Source of the DNA: Clusia tigrina
Lineage: Eukaryota > Arthropoda > Insecta > Diptera > Clusiidae
Direction: 5' to 3'
NCBI GenBank assembly: GCA_920105625.2
Contig: CAKKTE020000070.1
Location: 248,001 to 312,000, forward strand
DNA length: 64,000 nucleotides
This document shows, one piece after another, positions 35,831 through 48,755 of this stretch. Position numbers and translations under genes: made by a program. The notes beneath the pieces are model-generated. The model saw only the letters and a program-made list of their open reading frames with translations, was not told where the DNA came from and ran no database searches. Position 1 is the stretch's first letter, and the number at the start of each line of letters is the position of its first letter.

Positions 35831-38800
35831 GGTAGCATAGCTTTGAGCGATAGCTTAAATTGACAAGAGGCTCGAGTACTTTATTGTTACAAAATTTCAA
35901 GGTTTTATGACGCTTCAGTAAAAAGTTACAAGCATTTGTATGTTGCAAACTTTGATAGGCGTAGGACGTACCGTATAGAAGTTAGGGCCATTTGAAGTTT
36001 TATCAGTGTTTGATTTGGGACTCAAGGGTAGCATAGCTTTGAGCGATAGCTTAAATTGACAAGAGGCTCGAGTACTTTATTGTTACAAAAATTCAAGGTT
36101 TTATGACGCTCCAGTAAAAAGTTACAAGCATTTGTATGCTGGAAACTTTGATAAGTGTAGTACGTACCGTATAGAAGTTAGGGCCATTTGAAGTTTTATC
36201 AGTGTTTTATTTGGGACTCAAGGGTAGCATAGCTTTGAGCGATAGCTTAAATTGACAAGAAGCTCGAGTACCTTATTGTTACAAAATTTCAAGTTTTTAT
36301 GACGCTCCCGTAAAAAGTTACAAGCATTTGTATGGTGCAAACTTTGATAGGTGTAGGACGTACCGTATAGAAGTTAGGGCCATTTGAAGTTTTATCAGTG
36401 TTTGATTTGGGACTCAAGGGTAGCATAGCTTTGAGCGATAGCTTAAATTGACAAGAGGCTCGAGTACTTAATTGTTACAAAATTTCAAGGTTTTATGACG
36501 CTTCAGTAAAAAGTTACAAGCATTTGTATATTGGAAACTTTGATAAGTGTAGGACGTACCGTATAGAAGTTAGGGCCATTTCAAGTTTTATCAGTGTTTG
36601 ATTTGGGACTCAAGGGTAGCATAGCTTTGAGCGATAGCTTAAATTGACAAGAAGCTCGTGTACCTTATTGTTACAAAATTTCAAGGTTTTATGACGCTCC
36701 CGTAAAAAGTTACAAGCATATGTATGTTGCAAACTTTGATAGGTGTAGGACGTATCGTATAGGAGTTAGGGCCATTTGAAGTTTTATCAGTGTTTGATTT
36801 GGGACTCAAGGGTAGCATAGCTTGAGCGATAGCTTAAATTGACAAGAGGCTCGAGTACTTTATTGTTACAAAATTTCAAAGTTTTATGACGCTCCAGTAA
36901 AAAGTTAGAAGCATTTGTATGTTGCAAACTTTGATATGTGTAGGACGTACCGTATAGAAGTTAGGGCCACTTGAAGTTTTATCAGTGTTTGATTTGGGAC
37001 TCAAGGGTAGCATAGCTTTGAGCGATAGCTTAAATTGACAAGAGGCTCGAGTACTTTATTGTTACAAAATTTCAAGGTTTTATGACGCTCCAGTAAAAAG
37101 TTACAAGCATTTGTATGTTGCAAACTTTGATAGGTGTAGGACGTACCGTATAGAAGTTAGGGCCTTTTGAAGTTTTATCAGTGTTTGATTTGGGACTCAA
37201 GGGTAGCATAGCTTTGAGCGATAGCTTAAATTGACAAGAGGCTCGAGTACTTTATTGTTACAAAATTTCAACGTTTTATGACGCTCCAGTAAAAAGTTAC
37301 AAGCATTTGTATGTTGCAAACTTTGATGGGTGTAGGACGTACCGTATAGAAGTTAGGGCCATTTGAAGTTTTATCAGTGTTTGATTTGGGACTCAAGGGT
37401 AGCATAGCTTTGAGCGATAGCTTAAATTGGCAAGAGGCTCGAATACTTGATTGTTACAAAATTTCAAGGTTTTATGACGCTCCAGTAAAAAGTTACAAGC
37501 ATTTGTATGTTGGAAACTTTGATAAGTGTAGTACGTACTGTATAGAAGTTAGGGCCATTTGAAGTTTTATCAGTGTTTTATTTGGGACTCAAGGGTAGCA
37601 TAGCTTTGAGCGATAGCTTAAATTGACAAGAGGCTCGAGTACTTTATTGTTACAAAATTTCAAGGCTTTATGACGCTCCAGTAAAAAGTTACAAGCATTT
37701 GTATATTGGAAACTTTGATAAGTGTAGGACGTACCGTATAGAAGTTAGGGCCATTTGAAGTTTTATCAGTGTTTGATTTGGGACTCAAGGGTAGCATAGC
37801 CTTGAGCGATAGCTTAAATTGACAAGAGGCTCGAGTACTTTATTGTTATAAAATTTCAAGGTTTTATGACGCTCCAGTAAAAGGTTACAAGCATTTGTAT
37901 GTTGCAAACTTTGATAGGCGTAGGACGTACCGTATAGAAGTTAGGGCCATTTGAAGTTTTATCAGTGTTTGATTTGGGACTCAAGGGTAGCATAGCTTTG
38001 AGCGATCGCTTAAATTGACAAGAGGCTCGAGTACTTTATGGATACAAAATTTCAAGGTTTTATGACGCTCCAGTAAAAAGTTACAAGCATTTGTATGTTG
38101 CAAACTTTGATAGGTGTAGGACGTACCGTATAGAAATTAGGGCCTTTTGAAGTTTTATCAGTGTTTGATTTGGGACTCAAGGGTAGCATAGCTTTGAGCG
38201 ATAGCTTAAATTGACAAGAAGCTCGTGTACCTTATTGTTACAAAATTTCAAGGTTTTATGACGTTCCCGTAAAAAGTTACAAGCATATGTATGTTGCAAA
38301 CTTTGATAGGTGTAGGACGTACCGTATAGAAGTTAGGGCCTTTTGAAGTTTTATCAGTGTTTGATTTGGGACTCAAGGGTAGCATAGCTTTGAGCGATAG
38401 CTTAAATTGACAAGAGGCTCGAGTACTTTATTGTTACAAAATTTCAACGTTTTATGACGCTCCAGTAAAAAGTTACAAGCATTTGTATGTTGCAAACTTT
38501 GATAGGTGTAGGACGTACCGTAAAGAAGTTAGGGCCATTTGAAGTTTTATCAGTGTTTGATTTGGGACTCAAGGGTAGCATAGCTTTGAGCGATAGCTTA
38601 AATTGGCAAGAGGCTCGAGTACTTGATTGTTACAAAATTTCAAGGTTTTATGACGCTCCAGTAAAAAGTTACAAGCATTTGTATGTTGGAAACTTTGATA
38701 AGTGTAGTACGTACCGTATAGAAGTTAGGGCCATTTGAAGTTTTATCAGTGTTTTATTTGGGACTCAAGGGTAGCATAGCTTTGAGCGATAGCTTAAATT

Positions 38801-39748
38801 GACAAGAGGCTCGAGTACTTTATTGTTACAAAATTTCAAGGTTTTATGACGCTTCAGTAAAAAGTTACAAGCATTTGTATGTTGCAAACTTTGATAGGCG
38901 TAGGACGTACCGTATAGAAGTTAGGGCCATTTGAAGTTTTATCAGTGTTTGATTTGGGACTCAAGGGTAGCATAGCTTTGAGCGATAGCTTAAATTGACA
39001 AGAGGCTCGAGTACTTTATTGTTACAAAAATTCAAGGTTTTATGACGCTCCAGTAAAAAGTTACAAGCATTTGTATGTTGGAAACTTTGATAAGTGTAGT
39101 ACGTACCGTATAGAAGTTAGGGCCATTTGAAGTTTTATCAGTGTTTGATTTGGGACTCAAGGGTAGCATAGCTTTGAGCGATAGCTTAAATTGACAAGAG
39201 GGTCGAGTACTTTATTGTTACAAAATTTCAAGGCTTTATGACGCTCCAGTAAAATTTACAAGCATTTGTATATTGGAAACTTTGATAAGTGTAGGACGTA
39301 CCGTATAGAAGTTAGGGCCATTTGAAGTTTTATCAGTGTTTGATTTGTGACTCAAGGGTAGCATAGCTTTGAGCGATAGCTTAAATTGACAAGAGGCTCG
39401 AGTACTTTATTGTTACAAAATTTCAATGTTTTATGACGCTTCAGTAAAAAGTTACAAGCATTTGTATGTTGCAAAGTTTGATAGGCGTAGGACGTACCTT
39501 ATAGAAGTTAGGGCCATTTGAAGTTTTATCAGTGTTTGATTTGGGACTCAAGGGTAGCATAGCTTTGAGCGATAGCTTAAATTGACAAGAGGCTCGAGTA
39601 CTTTATTGTTACAAAAATTCAAGGTTTTTTGACGCTCCAGTAAAAAGTTACAAGCATTTGTATGTTGCAAACTTTAATAGGTGTTGGACGTACCGTATAG
39701 AAGTTAGGGTCATTTGAAGTTTTATCAGTGTTTGATTTGGGACTCAAG
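35831..39748 (+). repeat. 20-monomer unit, copy 2
   Basis: A direct copy of 31913-35830 at offset 3918. Its end is marked by GGGTCATTTGAAG before 39749, where the sequence switches to a GCATTGCTTGAG monomer. Most of this unit (36615 onward) also forms the first part of a 22-monomer unit, so two layers of duplication overlap here. Small differences from copy 1 include TTTGATGGGTG at about 37323 and TATGGATACAAA at 38037. Confidence 0.92.
37398..38181 (+). repeat. Four-monomer cassette, copy 2 of five
   Basis: Matches 33480-34263 at offset 3918. It keeps GACGCTCC in the second monomer and GCAAACTTTG in the fourth, and has the private change TATGGATACAAA near 38037. Confidence 0.92.
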
Positions 39749-40139
39749 GGTAGCATTGCTTGAGCGATAGCTTAAATTGACAAGAGGCTCGAGCACTGTA
39801 TTGTTACAAAATTTCAAGGTTTTATGACGCTCCAGTAAAAAGTTACAAGCATTTGTATGTTGCAAAGTTTGATAGGCGTAGGACGTACCTTATAGAAGTT
39901 AGGGCCATTTGAAGTTTTATCAGTGTTTGATTTGGGACTCAAGGGTAGCATAGCTTTGAGCGATAGCTTAAATTGACAAGAGGCTCGAGTACTTTATTGT
40001 TACAAAAATTCAAGGTTTTATGACGCTCCAGTAAAAAGTTACAAGCATTTGTATGTTGCAAACTTTGATAGGTGTAGGACGTACCGTATAGAAGTTAGGG
40101 CCATTTGAAGTTTTATCAGTGTTTGATTTGGGACTCAAG

Positions 40140-40923
40140 GGTAGCATAGCTTTGAGCGATAGCTTAAATTGGCAAGAGGCTCGAATACTTGATTGTTACA
40201 AAATTTCAAGGTTTTATGACGCTCCAGTAAAAAGTTACAAGCATTTGTATGTTGGAAACTTTGATAAGTGTAGTACGTACTGTATAGAAGTTAGGGCCAT
40301 TTGAAGTTTTATCAGTGTTTTATTTGGGACTCAAGGGTAGCATAGCTTTGAGCGATAGCTTAAATTGACAAGAGGCTCGAGTACTTTATTGTTACAAAAT
40401 TTCAAGGCTTTATGATGCTCCAGTAAAAAGTTACAAGCATTTGTATATTGGAAACTTTGATAAGTGTAGGACGTACCGTATAGAAGTTAGGGCCATTTGA
40501 AGTTTTATCAGTGTTTGATTTGGGACTCAAGGGTAGCATAGCCTTGAGCGATAGCTTAAATTGACAAGAGGCTCGAGTACTTTATTGTTATAAAATTTCA
40601 AGGTTTTATGACGCTCCAGTAAAAGGTTACAAGCATTTGTATGTTGCAAACTTTGATAGGCGTAGGACGTACCGTATAGAAGTTAGGGCCATTTGAAGTT
40701 TTATCAGTGTTTGATTTGGGACTCAAGGGTAGCATAGCTTTGAGCGATCGCTTAAATTGACAAGAGGCTCGAGTACTTTATGGTTACAAAATTTCAAGGT
40801 TTTATGACGCTCCAGTAAAAAGTTACAAGCATTTGTATGTTGCAATCTTTGATAGGTGTAGGACGTACCGTATAGAAATTAGGGCCTTTTGAAGTTTTAT
40901 CAGTGTTTGATTTGGGACTCAAG
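40140..40923 (+). repeat. Four-monomer cassette, copy 3 of five
   Basis: Offset 2742 from copy 2. It carries two changes, ATGATGCTCC (about 40412) and GCAATCTTTG (about 40842). These are absent from copies 1, 2 and 4 but present in copy 5, so it is the direct relative of copy 5. Confidence 0.92.
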
Positions 40924-41706
40924 GGTAGCATAGCTTTGAGCGATAGCTTAAATTGACAAGAAGCTCGTGTACCTTATTGTTACAAAATTTCAAGGTTTTA
41001 TGACGCTCCCGTAAAAAGTTACAAGCATATGTATGTTGCAAACTTTGATAGGTGTAGGACGTATCGTATAGGAGTTAGGGCCATTTGAAGTTTTATCAGT
41101 GTTTGATTTGGGACTCAAGGGTAGCATAGCTTGAGCGATAGCTTAAATTGACAAGAGGCTCGAGTACTTTATTGTTACAAAATTTCAAAGTTTTATGACG
41201 CTCCAATAAAAAGTTAGAAGCATTTGTATGTTGCAAACTTTGATATGTGTAGGACGTACCGTATAGAAGTTAGGGCCACTTGAAGTTTTATCAGTGTTTG
41301 ATTTGGGACTCAAGGGTAGCATAGCTTTGAGCGATAGCTTAAATTGACAAGAGGCTCGAGTACTTTATTGTTACAAAATTTCAAGGTTTTATGACGCTCC
41401 AGTAAAAAGTTACAAGCATTTGTATGTAGCAAACTTTGATAGGTGTAGGACGTACCGTATAGAAGTTAGGGCCTTTTGAAGTTTTATCAGTGTTTGATTT
41501 GGGACTCAAGGGTAGCATAGCTTTGAGCGATAGCTTAAATTGACAAGAGGCTCGAGTACTTTATTGTTACAAAATTTCAACGTTTTATGACGCTCCAGTA
41601 AAAAGTTACAAGCATTTGTATGTTGCAAACTTTGATGGGTGTAGGACGTACCGTATAGAAGTTAGGGCCATTTGAAGTTTTATCAGTGTTTGATTTGGGA
41701 CTCAAG

Positions 41707-42490
41707 GGTAGCATAGCTTTGAGCGATAGCTTAAATTGGCAAGAGGCTCGAATACTTGATTGTTACAAAATTTCAAGGTTTTATGACGCTCCAGTAAAAA
41801 GTTACAAGCATTTGTATGTTGGAAACTTTGATAAGTGTAGTACGTACTGTATAGAAGTTAGGGCCATTTGAAGTTTTATCAGTGTTTTATTTGGGACTCA
41901 AGGGTAGCATAGCTTTGAGCGATAGCTTAAATTGACAAGAGGCTCGAGTACTTTATTGTTACAAAATTTCAAGGCTTTATGACGCTCCAGTAAAAAGTTA
42001 CAAGCATTTGTATATTGGAAACTTTGATAAGTGTAGGACGTACCGTATAGAAGTTAGGGCCATTTGAAGTTTTATCAGTGTTTGATTTGGGACTCAAGGG
42101 TAGCATAGCCTTGAGCGATAGCTTAAATTGACAAGAGGCTCGAGTACTTTATTGTTATAAAATTTCAAGGTTTTATGACGCTCCAGTAAAAGGTTACAAG
42201 CATTTGTATGTTGCAAACTTTGATAGGCGTAGGACGTACCGTATAGAAGTTAGGGCCATTTGAAGTTTTATCAGTGTTTGATTTGGGACTCAAGGGTAGC
42301 ATAGCTTTGAGCGATCGCTTAAATTGACAAGAGGCTCGAGTACTTTATGGTTACAAAATTTCAAGGTTTTATGACGCTCCAGTAAAAAGTTACAAGCATT
42401 TGTATGTTGCAAACTTTGATAGGTGTAGGACGTACCGTATAGAAATTAGGGCCTTTTGAAGTTTTATCAGTGTTTGATTTGGGACTCAAG
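41707..42490 (+). repeat. Four-monomer cassette, copy 4 of five
   Basis: Equivalent to cassette copy 2 at offset 4309. It keeps the GACGCTCC and GCAAACTTTG forms, so it descends from copy 2 rather than copy 3. Confidence 0.92.
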
Positions 42491-44448
42491 GGTAGCATAG
42501 CTTTGAGCGATAGCTTAAATTGACAAGAAGCTCGTGTACCTTATTGTTACAAAATTTCAAGGTTTTATGACGTTCCCGTAAAAAGTTACAAGCATATGTA
42601 TGTTGCAAACTTTGATAGGTGTAGGACGTACCGTATAGAAGTTAGGGCCTTTTGAAGTTTTATCAGTGTTTGATTTGGGACTCAAGGGTAGCATAGCTTT
42701 GAGCGATAGCTTAAATTGACAAGAGGCTCGAGTACTTTATTGTTACAAAATTTCAACGTTTTATGACGCTCCAGTAAAAAGTTACAAGCATTTGTATGTT
42801 GCAAACTTTGATAGGTGTAGGACGTACCGTAAAGAAGTTAGGGCCATTTGAAGTTTTATCAGTGTTTGATTTGGGACTCAAGGGTAGCATAGCTTTGAGC
42901 GATAGCTTAAATTGGCAAGAGGCTCGAGTACTTGATTGTTACAAAATTTCAAGGTTTTATGACGCTCCAGTAAAAAGTTACAAGCATTTGTATGTTGGAA
43001 ACTTTGATAAGTGTAGTACGTACCGTATAGAAGTTAGGGCCATTTGAAGTTTTATCAGTGTTTTATTTGGGACTCAAGGGTAGCATAGCTTTGAGCGATA
43101 GCTTAAATTGACAAGAGGCTCGAGTACTTTATTGTTACAAAATTTCAAGGTTTTATGACGCTTCAGTAAAAAGTTACAAGCATTTGTATGTTGCAAACTT
43201 TGATAGGCGTAGGACGTACCGTATAGAAGTTAGGGCCATTTGAAGTTTTATCAGTGTTTGATTTGGGACTCAAGGGTAGCATAGCTTTGAGCGATAGCTT
43301 AAATTGACAAGAGGCTCGAGTACTTTATTGTTACAAAAATTCAAGGTTTTATGACGCTCCAGTAAAAAGTTACAAGCATTTGTATGTTGGAAACTTTGAT
43401 AAGTGTAGTACGTACCGTATAGAAGTTAGGGCCATTTGAAGTTTTATCAGTGTTTGATTTGGGACTCAAGGGTAGCATAGCTTTGAGCGATAGCTTAAAT
43501 TGACAAGAGGGTCGAGTACTTTATTGTTACAAAATTTCAAGGCTTTATGACGCTCCAGTAAAATTTACAAGCATTTGTATATTGGAAACTTTGATAAGTG
43601 TAGGACGTACCGTATAGAAGTTAGGGCCATTTGAAGTTTTATCAGTGTTTGATTTGTGACTCAAGGGTAGCATAGCTTTGAGCGATAGCTTAAATTGACA
43701 AGAGGCTCGAGTACTTTATTGTTACAAAATTTCAATGTTTTATGACGCTTCAGTAAAAAGTTACAAGCATTTGTATGTTGCAAAGTTTGATAAGCGTAGG
43801 ACGTACCTTATAGAAGTTAGGGCCATTTGAAGTTTTATCAGTGTTTGATTTGGGACTCAAGGGTAGCATAGCTTTGAGCGATAGCTTAAATTGACAAGAG
43901 GCTCGAGTACTTTATTGTTACAAAAATTCAAGGTTTTATGACGCTCCAGTAAAAAGTTACAAGCATTTGTATGTTGCAAACTTTAATAGGTGTTGGACGT
44001 ACCGTATAGAAGTTAGGGTCATTTGAAGTTTTATCAGTGTTTGATTTGGGACTCAAGGGTAGCATTGCTTGAGCGATAGCTTAAATTGACAAGAGGCTCG
44101 AGCACTGTATTGTTACAAAATTTCAAGGTTTTATGACGCTCCAGTAAAAAGTTACAAGCATTTGTATGTTGCAAAGTTTGATAGGCGTAGGACGTACCTT
44201 ATAGAAGTTAGGGCCATTTGAAGTTTTATCAGTGTTTGATTTGGGACTCAAGGGTAGCATAGCTTTGAGCGATAGCTTAAATTGACAAGAGGCTCGAGTA
44301 CTTTATTGTTACAAAAATTCAAGGTTTTATGACGCTCCAGTAAAAAGTTACAAGCATTTGTATGTTGCAAACTTTGATAGGTGTAGGACGTACCGTATAG
44401 AAGTTAGGGCCATTTGAAGTTTTATCAGTGTTTGATTTGGGACTCAAG

Positions 44449-45231
44449 GGTAGCATAGCTTTGAGCGATAGCTTAAATTGGCAAGAGGCTCGAATACTTG
44501 ATTGTTACAAAATTTCAAGGTTTTATGACGCTCCAGTAAAAAGTTACAAGCATTTGTATGTTGGAAACTTTGATAAGTGTAGTACGTACTGTATAGAAGT
44601 TAGGGCCATTTGAAGTTTTATCAGTGTTTTATTTGGGACTCAAGGGTAGCATAGCTTTGAGCGATAGCTTAAATTGACAAGAGGCTCGAGTACTTTATTG
44701 TTACAAAATTTCAAGGCTTTATGATGCTCCAGTAAAAAGTTACAAGCATTTGTATATTGGAAACTTTGATAAGTGTAGGACGTACCGTATAGAAGTTAGG
44801 GCCATTTGAAGTTTTATCAGTGTTTGATTTGGGACTCAAGGGTAGCATAGCCTTGAGCGATAGCTTAAATTGACAAGAGGCTCGAGTACTTTATTGTTAT
44901 AAAATTTCAAGGTTTTATGACGCTCCAGTAAAAGGTTACAAGCATTTGTATGTTGCAAACTTTGATAGGCGTAGGACGTACCGTATAGAAGTTAGGGCCA
45001 TTTGAAGTTTTATCAGTGTTTGATTTGGGACTCAAGGGTAGCATAGCTTTGAGCGATCGCTTAATTGACAAGAGGCTCGAGTACTTTATGGTTACAAAAT
45101 TTCAAGGTTTTATGACGCTCCAGTAAAAAGTTACAAGCATTTGTATGTTGCAATCTTTGATAGGTGTAGGACGTACCGTATAGAAATTAGGGCCTTTTGA
45201 AGTTTTATCAGTGTTTGATTTGGGACTCAAG
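44449..45231 (+). repeat. Four-monomer cassette, copy 5 of five
   Basis: Equivalent to cassette copy 3 at offset 4309, with the same ATGATGCTCC and GCAATCTTTG changes. The 1-bp deletion CGCTTAATTG is private to it. Confidence 0.92.
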
Positions 45232-46407
45232 GGTAGCATAGCTTTGAGCGATAGCTTAAATTGACAAGAAGCTCGTGTACCTTATTGTTACAAAATTTCA
45301 AGGTTTTATGACGTTCCCGTAAAAAGTTACAAGCATATGTATGTTGCAAACTTTGATAGGTGTAGGACGTACCGTATAGAAGTTAGGGCCTTTTGAAGTT
45401 TTATCAGTGTTTGATTTGGGACTCAAGGGTAGCATAGCTTTGAGCGATAGCTTAAATTGACAAGAGGCTCGAGTACTTTATTGTTACAAAATTTCAACGT
45501 TTTATGACGCTCCAGTAAAAAGTTACAAGCATTTGTATGTTGCAAACTTTGATAGGTGTAGGACGTACCGTATAGAAGTTAGGGCCATTTGAAGTTTTAT
45601 CAGTGTTTGAGTTGGGACTCAAGGGTAGCATAGCTTTGAGCGATAGCTTAAATTGGCAAGAGGCTCGAGTACTTGATTGTTACTAAATTTCAAGGTTTTA
45701 TGACGCTCCAGTAAAAAGTTACAAGCATTTGTATGTTGGAAACTTTGATAAGTGTAGTACGTACCGTATAGAAGTTAGGGCCATTTGAAGTTTTATCAGT
45801 GTTTTATTTAGGACTCAAGGGTAGCATAGCTTTGAGCGATAGCTTAAATTGACAAGAGGCTCGAGTACTTTATTGTTACAAAATTTCAAGGTTTTATGAC
45901 GCTTCAGTAAAAAGTTACAAGCATTTGTATGTTGCAAACTTTGATAGGCGTAGGACGTACCGTATAGAAGTTAGGGCCATTTGAAGTTTTATCAGTGTTT
46001 GATTTGGGACTCAAGGGTAGCATAGCCTTGAGCGATAGCTTAAATTGACAAGAGGCTCGAGTACTTTATTGTTACAAAATTTCAAGGTTTTATGACGCTC
46101 CAGTAAAAGGTTACAAGCATTTGTATGTTGCAAACTTTGATAGGCGTAGGACGTACCGTATAGAAGTTAGGGCCATTTGAAGTTTTATCAGTGTTTGATT
46201 TGGGACTCAAGGGTAGCATAGCTTTGAGCGATCGCTTAAATTGACAAGAGGCTCGAGTACTTTATTGTTACAAAATTTCAAGGTTTTTTGACGCTCCAGT
46301 AAAAAGTTACAAGCATTTGTATGTTGCAAACTTTGATAGGTGTAGGACGTACCGTATAGAAATTAGGGCCTTTTGAAGTTTTATCAGTGTTTGATTTGGG
46401 ACTCAAG
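45232..46407 (+). repeat. Six linking monomers resembling parts of the 22-monomer unit
   Basis: The series resumes like 38182 onward: an AAGCTCGTG/GACGTTCCCG monomer, CAACG, GGCAAG with GTAGTAC, and CTTCAG. It then jumps to the TAGCCTTGAG/GTAAAAGGTTAC and GCGATCGC monomers of the cassette. The join near 46018 looks like an internal deletion or exchange within a further unit copy. Confidence 0.8.
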
Positions 46408-48755
46408 GGTAGCATAGCTTTGAGCGATAGCTTAAATTGACAAGAGGCTCGAGTACTTTATTGTTACAAAATTTCAAGGTTTTATGACGCTTCAGTAAAA
46501 AGTTACAAACATTTGTATGTTGCAAACTTTGATAGGCGTAGGACGTACCGTATAGAAGTTAGGGAAATTTTAAGTTTTATCAGTGTTTGATTTGGGACTG
46601 AAGGGTAGCATAGCTTTGAGCGATAGCTTAAATTGAGAAGAGGCTCGAGTACTTTATTGTCACAAAAATTCAAGGTTTTATGACGCTCCAGTAAAAAGTT
46701 TCAAGCATTTGTATGTTGGAAACTTTGATAAGTGTAGTACGTACTGTATAGAAGTTAGGGCCATTTGAAGTTTTATCAGTGTTTGATTTGGGACTCAAGG
46801 GTGGCATAGCTTTGAGCGATAGCTTAAATTGACAAGAAGCTCGAGTACCTTATTGTTACAAAATTTCAAGTTTTTATGACGCTCCCGTAAAAAGTTACAA
46901 GCATTTGTATGGTGCAAACTTTGATAGGTGTAGGACGTATCGTATAGGAGGTAGGGCCATTTGAAGTTTTATCAGTGTTTGATTTGGGACTCAAGGGTAG
47001 CATAGCTTTGAGCGATAGCTTAAATTGACAAGAGTTCGAGTACTTTATTGTTACAAAATTTCAAGGTTTTATGACGCTCCAGTAAAAGGTTACAAGCATT
47101 TGTATGTTGTAAACTTTGATAGGCGTAGGACGTACCGTATAGAAGTTAGGGCCATTTGAAGTTTTATCAGTGTTTGATTTGGGAATCAAGGGTAGCATAG
47201 CTTTGAGCGATAGCTTAAATTGACAAGAGGCTCGAGTACTTTATTGTTACAAATTTCAAGGTTTTATGACGCTCCAGTAAAAAGTTACAAGCATTTGTAT
47301 GTTGCAAACTTTGATAGGTGTAGGACGTACCGTATAGAAGTTAGGGCCATTTGAAGTTTTATCACTGTTTGATTTGGGACTCAAGGGTAGCATAGCTTTG
47401 AGCGATAGCTTAAATTGACAAGAGGCTCGAGTACTTTATTGTTACAAAATTTCAATGTTTTATGACGCTTCAGTAAAAAGTTACAAGCATTTGTATGTTG
47501 CAAAGTTTGATAGGCGAAGGACGTACCTTATAGAAGTTAGGGCCATTTGAAGTTTTATCAGTATTTGATTTGGGACTCAAGGGTAGCATAGCTTTGAGCG
47601 ATAGTTTAAATTGACAAGAGGCTCGAGTACTTTATTGTTACAAAAATTCAAGGTTTTATGACGCTCCAGTAAAAAATTACAAGCATTTGTATGTTGCAAA
47701 CTTTAATAGGTGTTGGACGTACCGTATAGAAGTTAGGGTCATTTGAAGTTTTATCAGTGTTTGATTTGGGACTCAAGGGTAGCATTGCTTGAGCGATAGC
47801 TTAAATTGACAAGAGGCTCGAGCACTGTATTGTTACAAAATTTCAAGGTTTTATGACGCTCCAGTAAAAAGTTACAAGCATTTGTATGTTGCAAACTTTG
47901 ATAGGTGTAGGACGTATCGTATAGGAGTTAGGGCCATTTGAAGTTTTATCAGTGTTTGATTTGGGACTCAAGGGTAGCATAGCTTGAGCGATAGCTTAAA
48001 TTGACAAGAGGCCCGAGTACTTTATTGTTACAAAATTTCAAGGTTTTATGACGCTCCAGTAAAAAGTTACAAGCATTTGTATGTTGCAAACTTTGATATG
48101 TGTAGGACGTACCGTATAGCAGTTAGGGTCATTTGAAGTTTTATCAGTGTTTGATTTGGGACTCAAGGGTAGCATAGCTTTTAGCGATAGCTTAAATTGA
48201 CAAGAGGCTCGAGTACTTTATTGTTACAAAATTTCAAGGTTTTATGACGCTCCAGTAAAAAGTTACAAGCATTTGTATGTTGCAAACTTTGATAGGTGTA
48301 GGACGTACCGTATAGAAGTTAGGGCCTTTTGAAGTTTTATCAGTGTTTGATTTGGGACTCAAGGGTAGCATAGCTTTGAGCGATAGCTTAAATTGACAAG
48401 AGGCCTGAGTACTTTATTGTTACAAAATTTCAACGTTTTATGACGCTCCAGTAAAAAGTTACAAGCATTTGTATGTTGCAAACTTTGATAGGTGTAGGAC
48501 GTACCGTATAGAAGTTAGGGCCATTTGAAGTTTTATCAGTGTTTGATTTGTGACTCAAGGGTAGCATAGCTTTGAGCGATAGCTTAAATTGACAAGAGGC
48601 TCGAGCACTGTATTGTTACAAAATTTCAAGGTTTTATGTCGCTCCAGTAAAAAGTTACAAGCATTTGTATGTTGTAAACTTTGATAAGTGTAGGACGTAC
48701 CGTATAGAAGTTAGGGCCATTTGAAGTTTTATCAGTGTTTGATTTGGGACTCAAG
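46408..48755 (+). repeat. 12-monomer unit, copy 1
   Basis: A 2348-bp stretch (12 x 196 minus 4). Its first five monomers and most of the rest reappear from 48756. Shared markers are GTTACAAAC with GGGAAATTTTAAG (46565 and 48913), TATTGTCACAAA, TATGGTGC with GGAGGTAGG, AGAGTTCGAG (1 bp lost), GTTGTAAAC, GGGAATCAAGG, TTACAAATTTC (1 bp lost) and TTATCACTG. Confidence 0.88.

Larger units (their letters stand above)
36615..40923 (+). repeat. 22-monomer unit, copy 1
   Basis: A 4309-bp unit (22 x 196 minus 3) repeated at 40924-45231. It starts with a P/Q pair, contains the four-monomer cassette twice (37398 and 40140, 2742 bp apart), and includes TTTGATGGG, GGCCACTTGAAG, GTAAAATTTACAAG and two GCATTGCTTGAG/GCAAAGTTTG-type monomers near 39749-39950. 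The last six monomers (39749-40923) distinguish it from the 20-monomer unit. Confidence 0.93.
40924..45231 (+). repeat. 22-monomer unit, copy 2
   Basis: A direct copy of 36615-40923. It is 4308 bp, one base shorter because of CGCTTAATTG in place of CGCTTAAATTG at about 45061. Shared private variants run throughout, including TTTGATGGG, the GTAAAATTTACAAG 1-bp deletion and GAGCACTG. Its own changes include CCAATAAAAAG (41203), TATGTAGC (41425) and GATAAGCG (43790). Confidence 0.93.

Noticed and set aside
33459..44613. Repeated 61-95 codon plus-strand open frames
   Set aside because: They appear where TTGACAAG became TTGGCAAG, and ACTTTATTG became ACTTGATTG, removing stops in this monomer type. 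Their copies follow the four-monomer cassette and higher-order duplications. They are satellite sequence, not genes.
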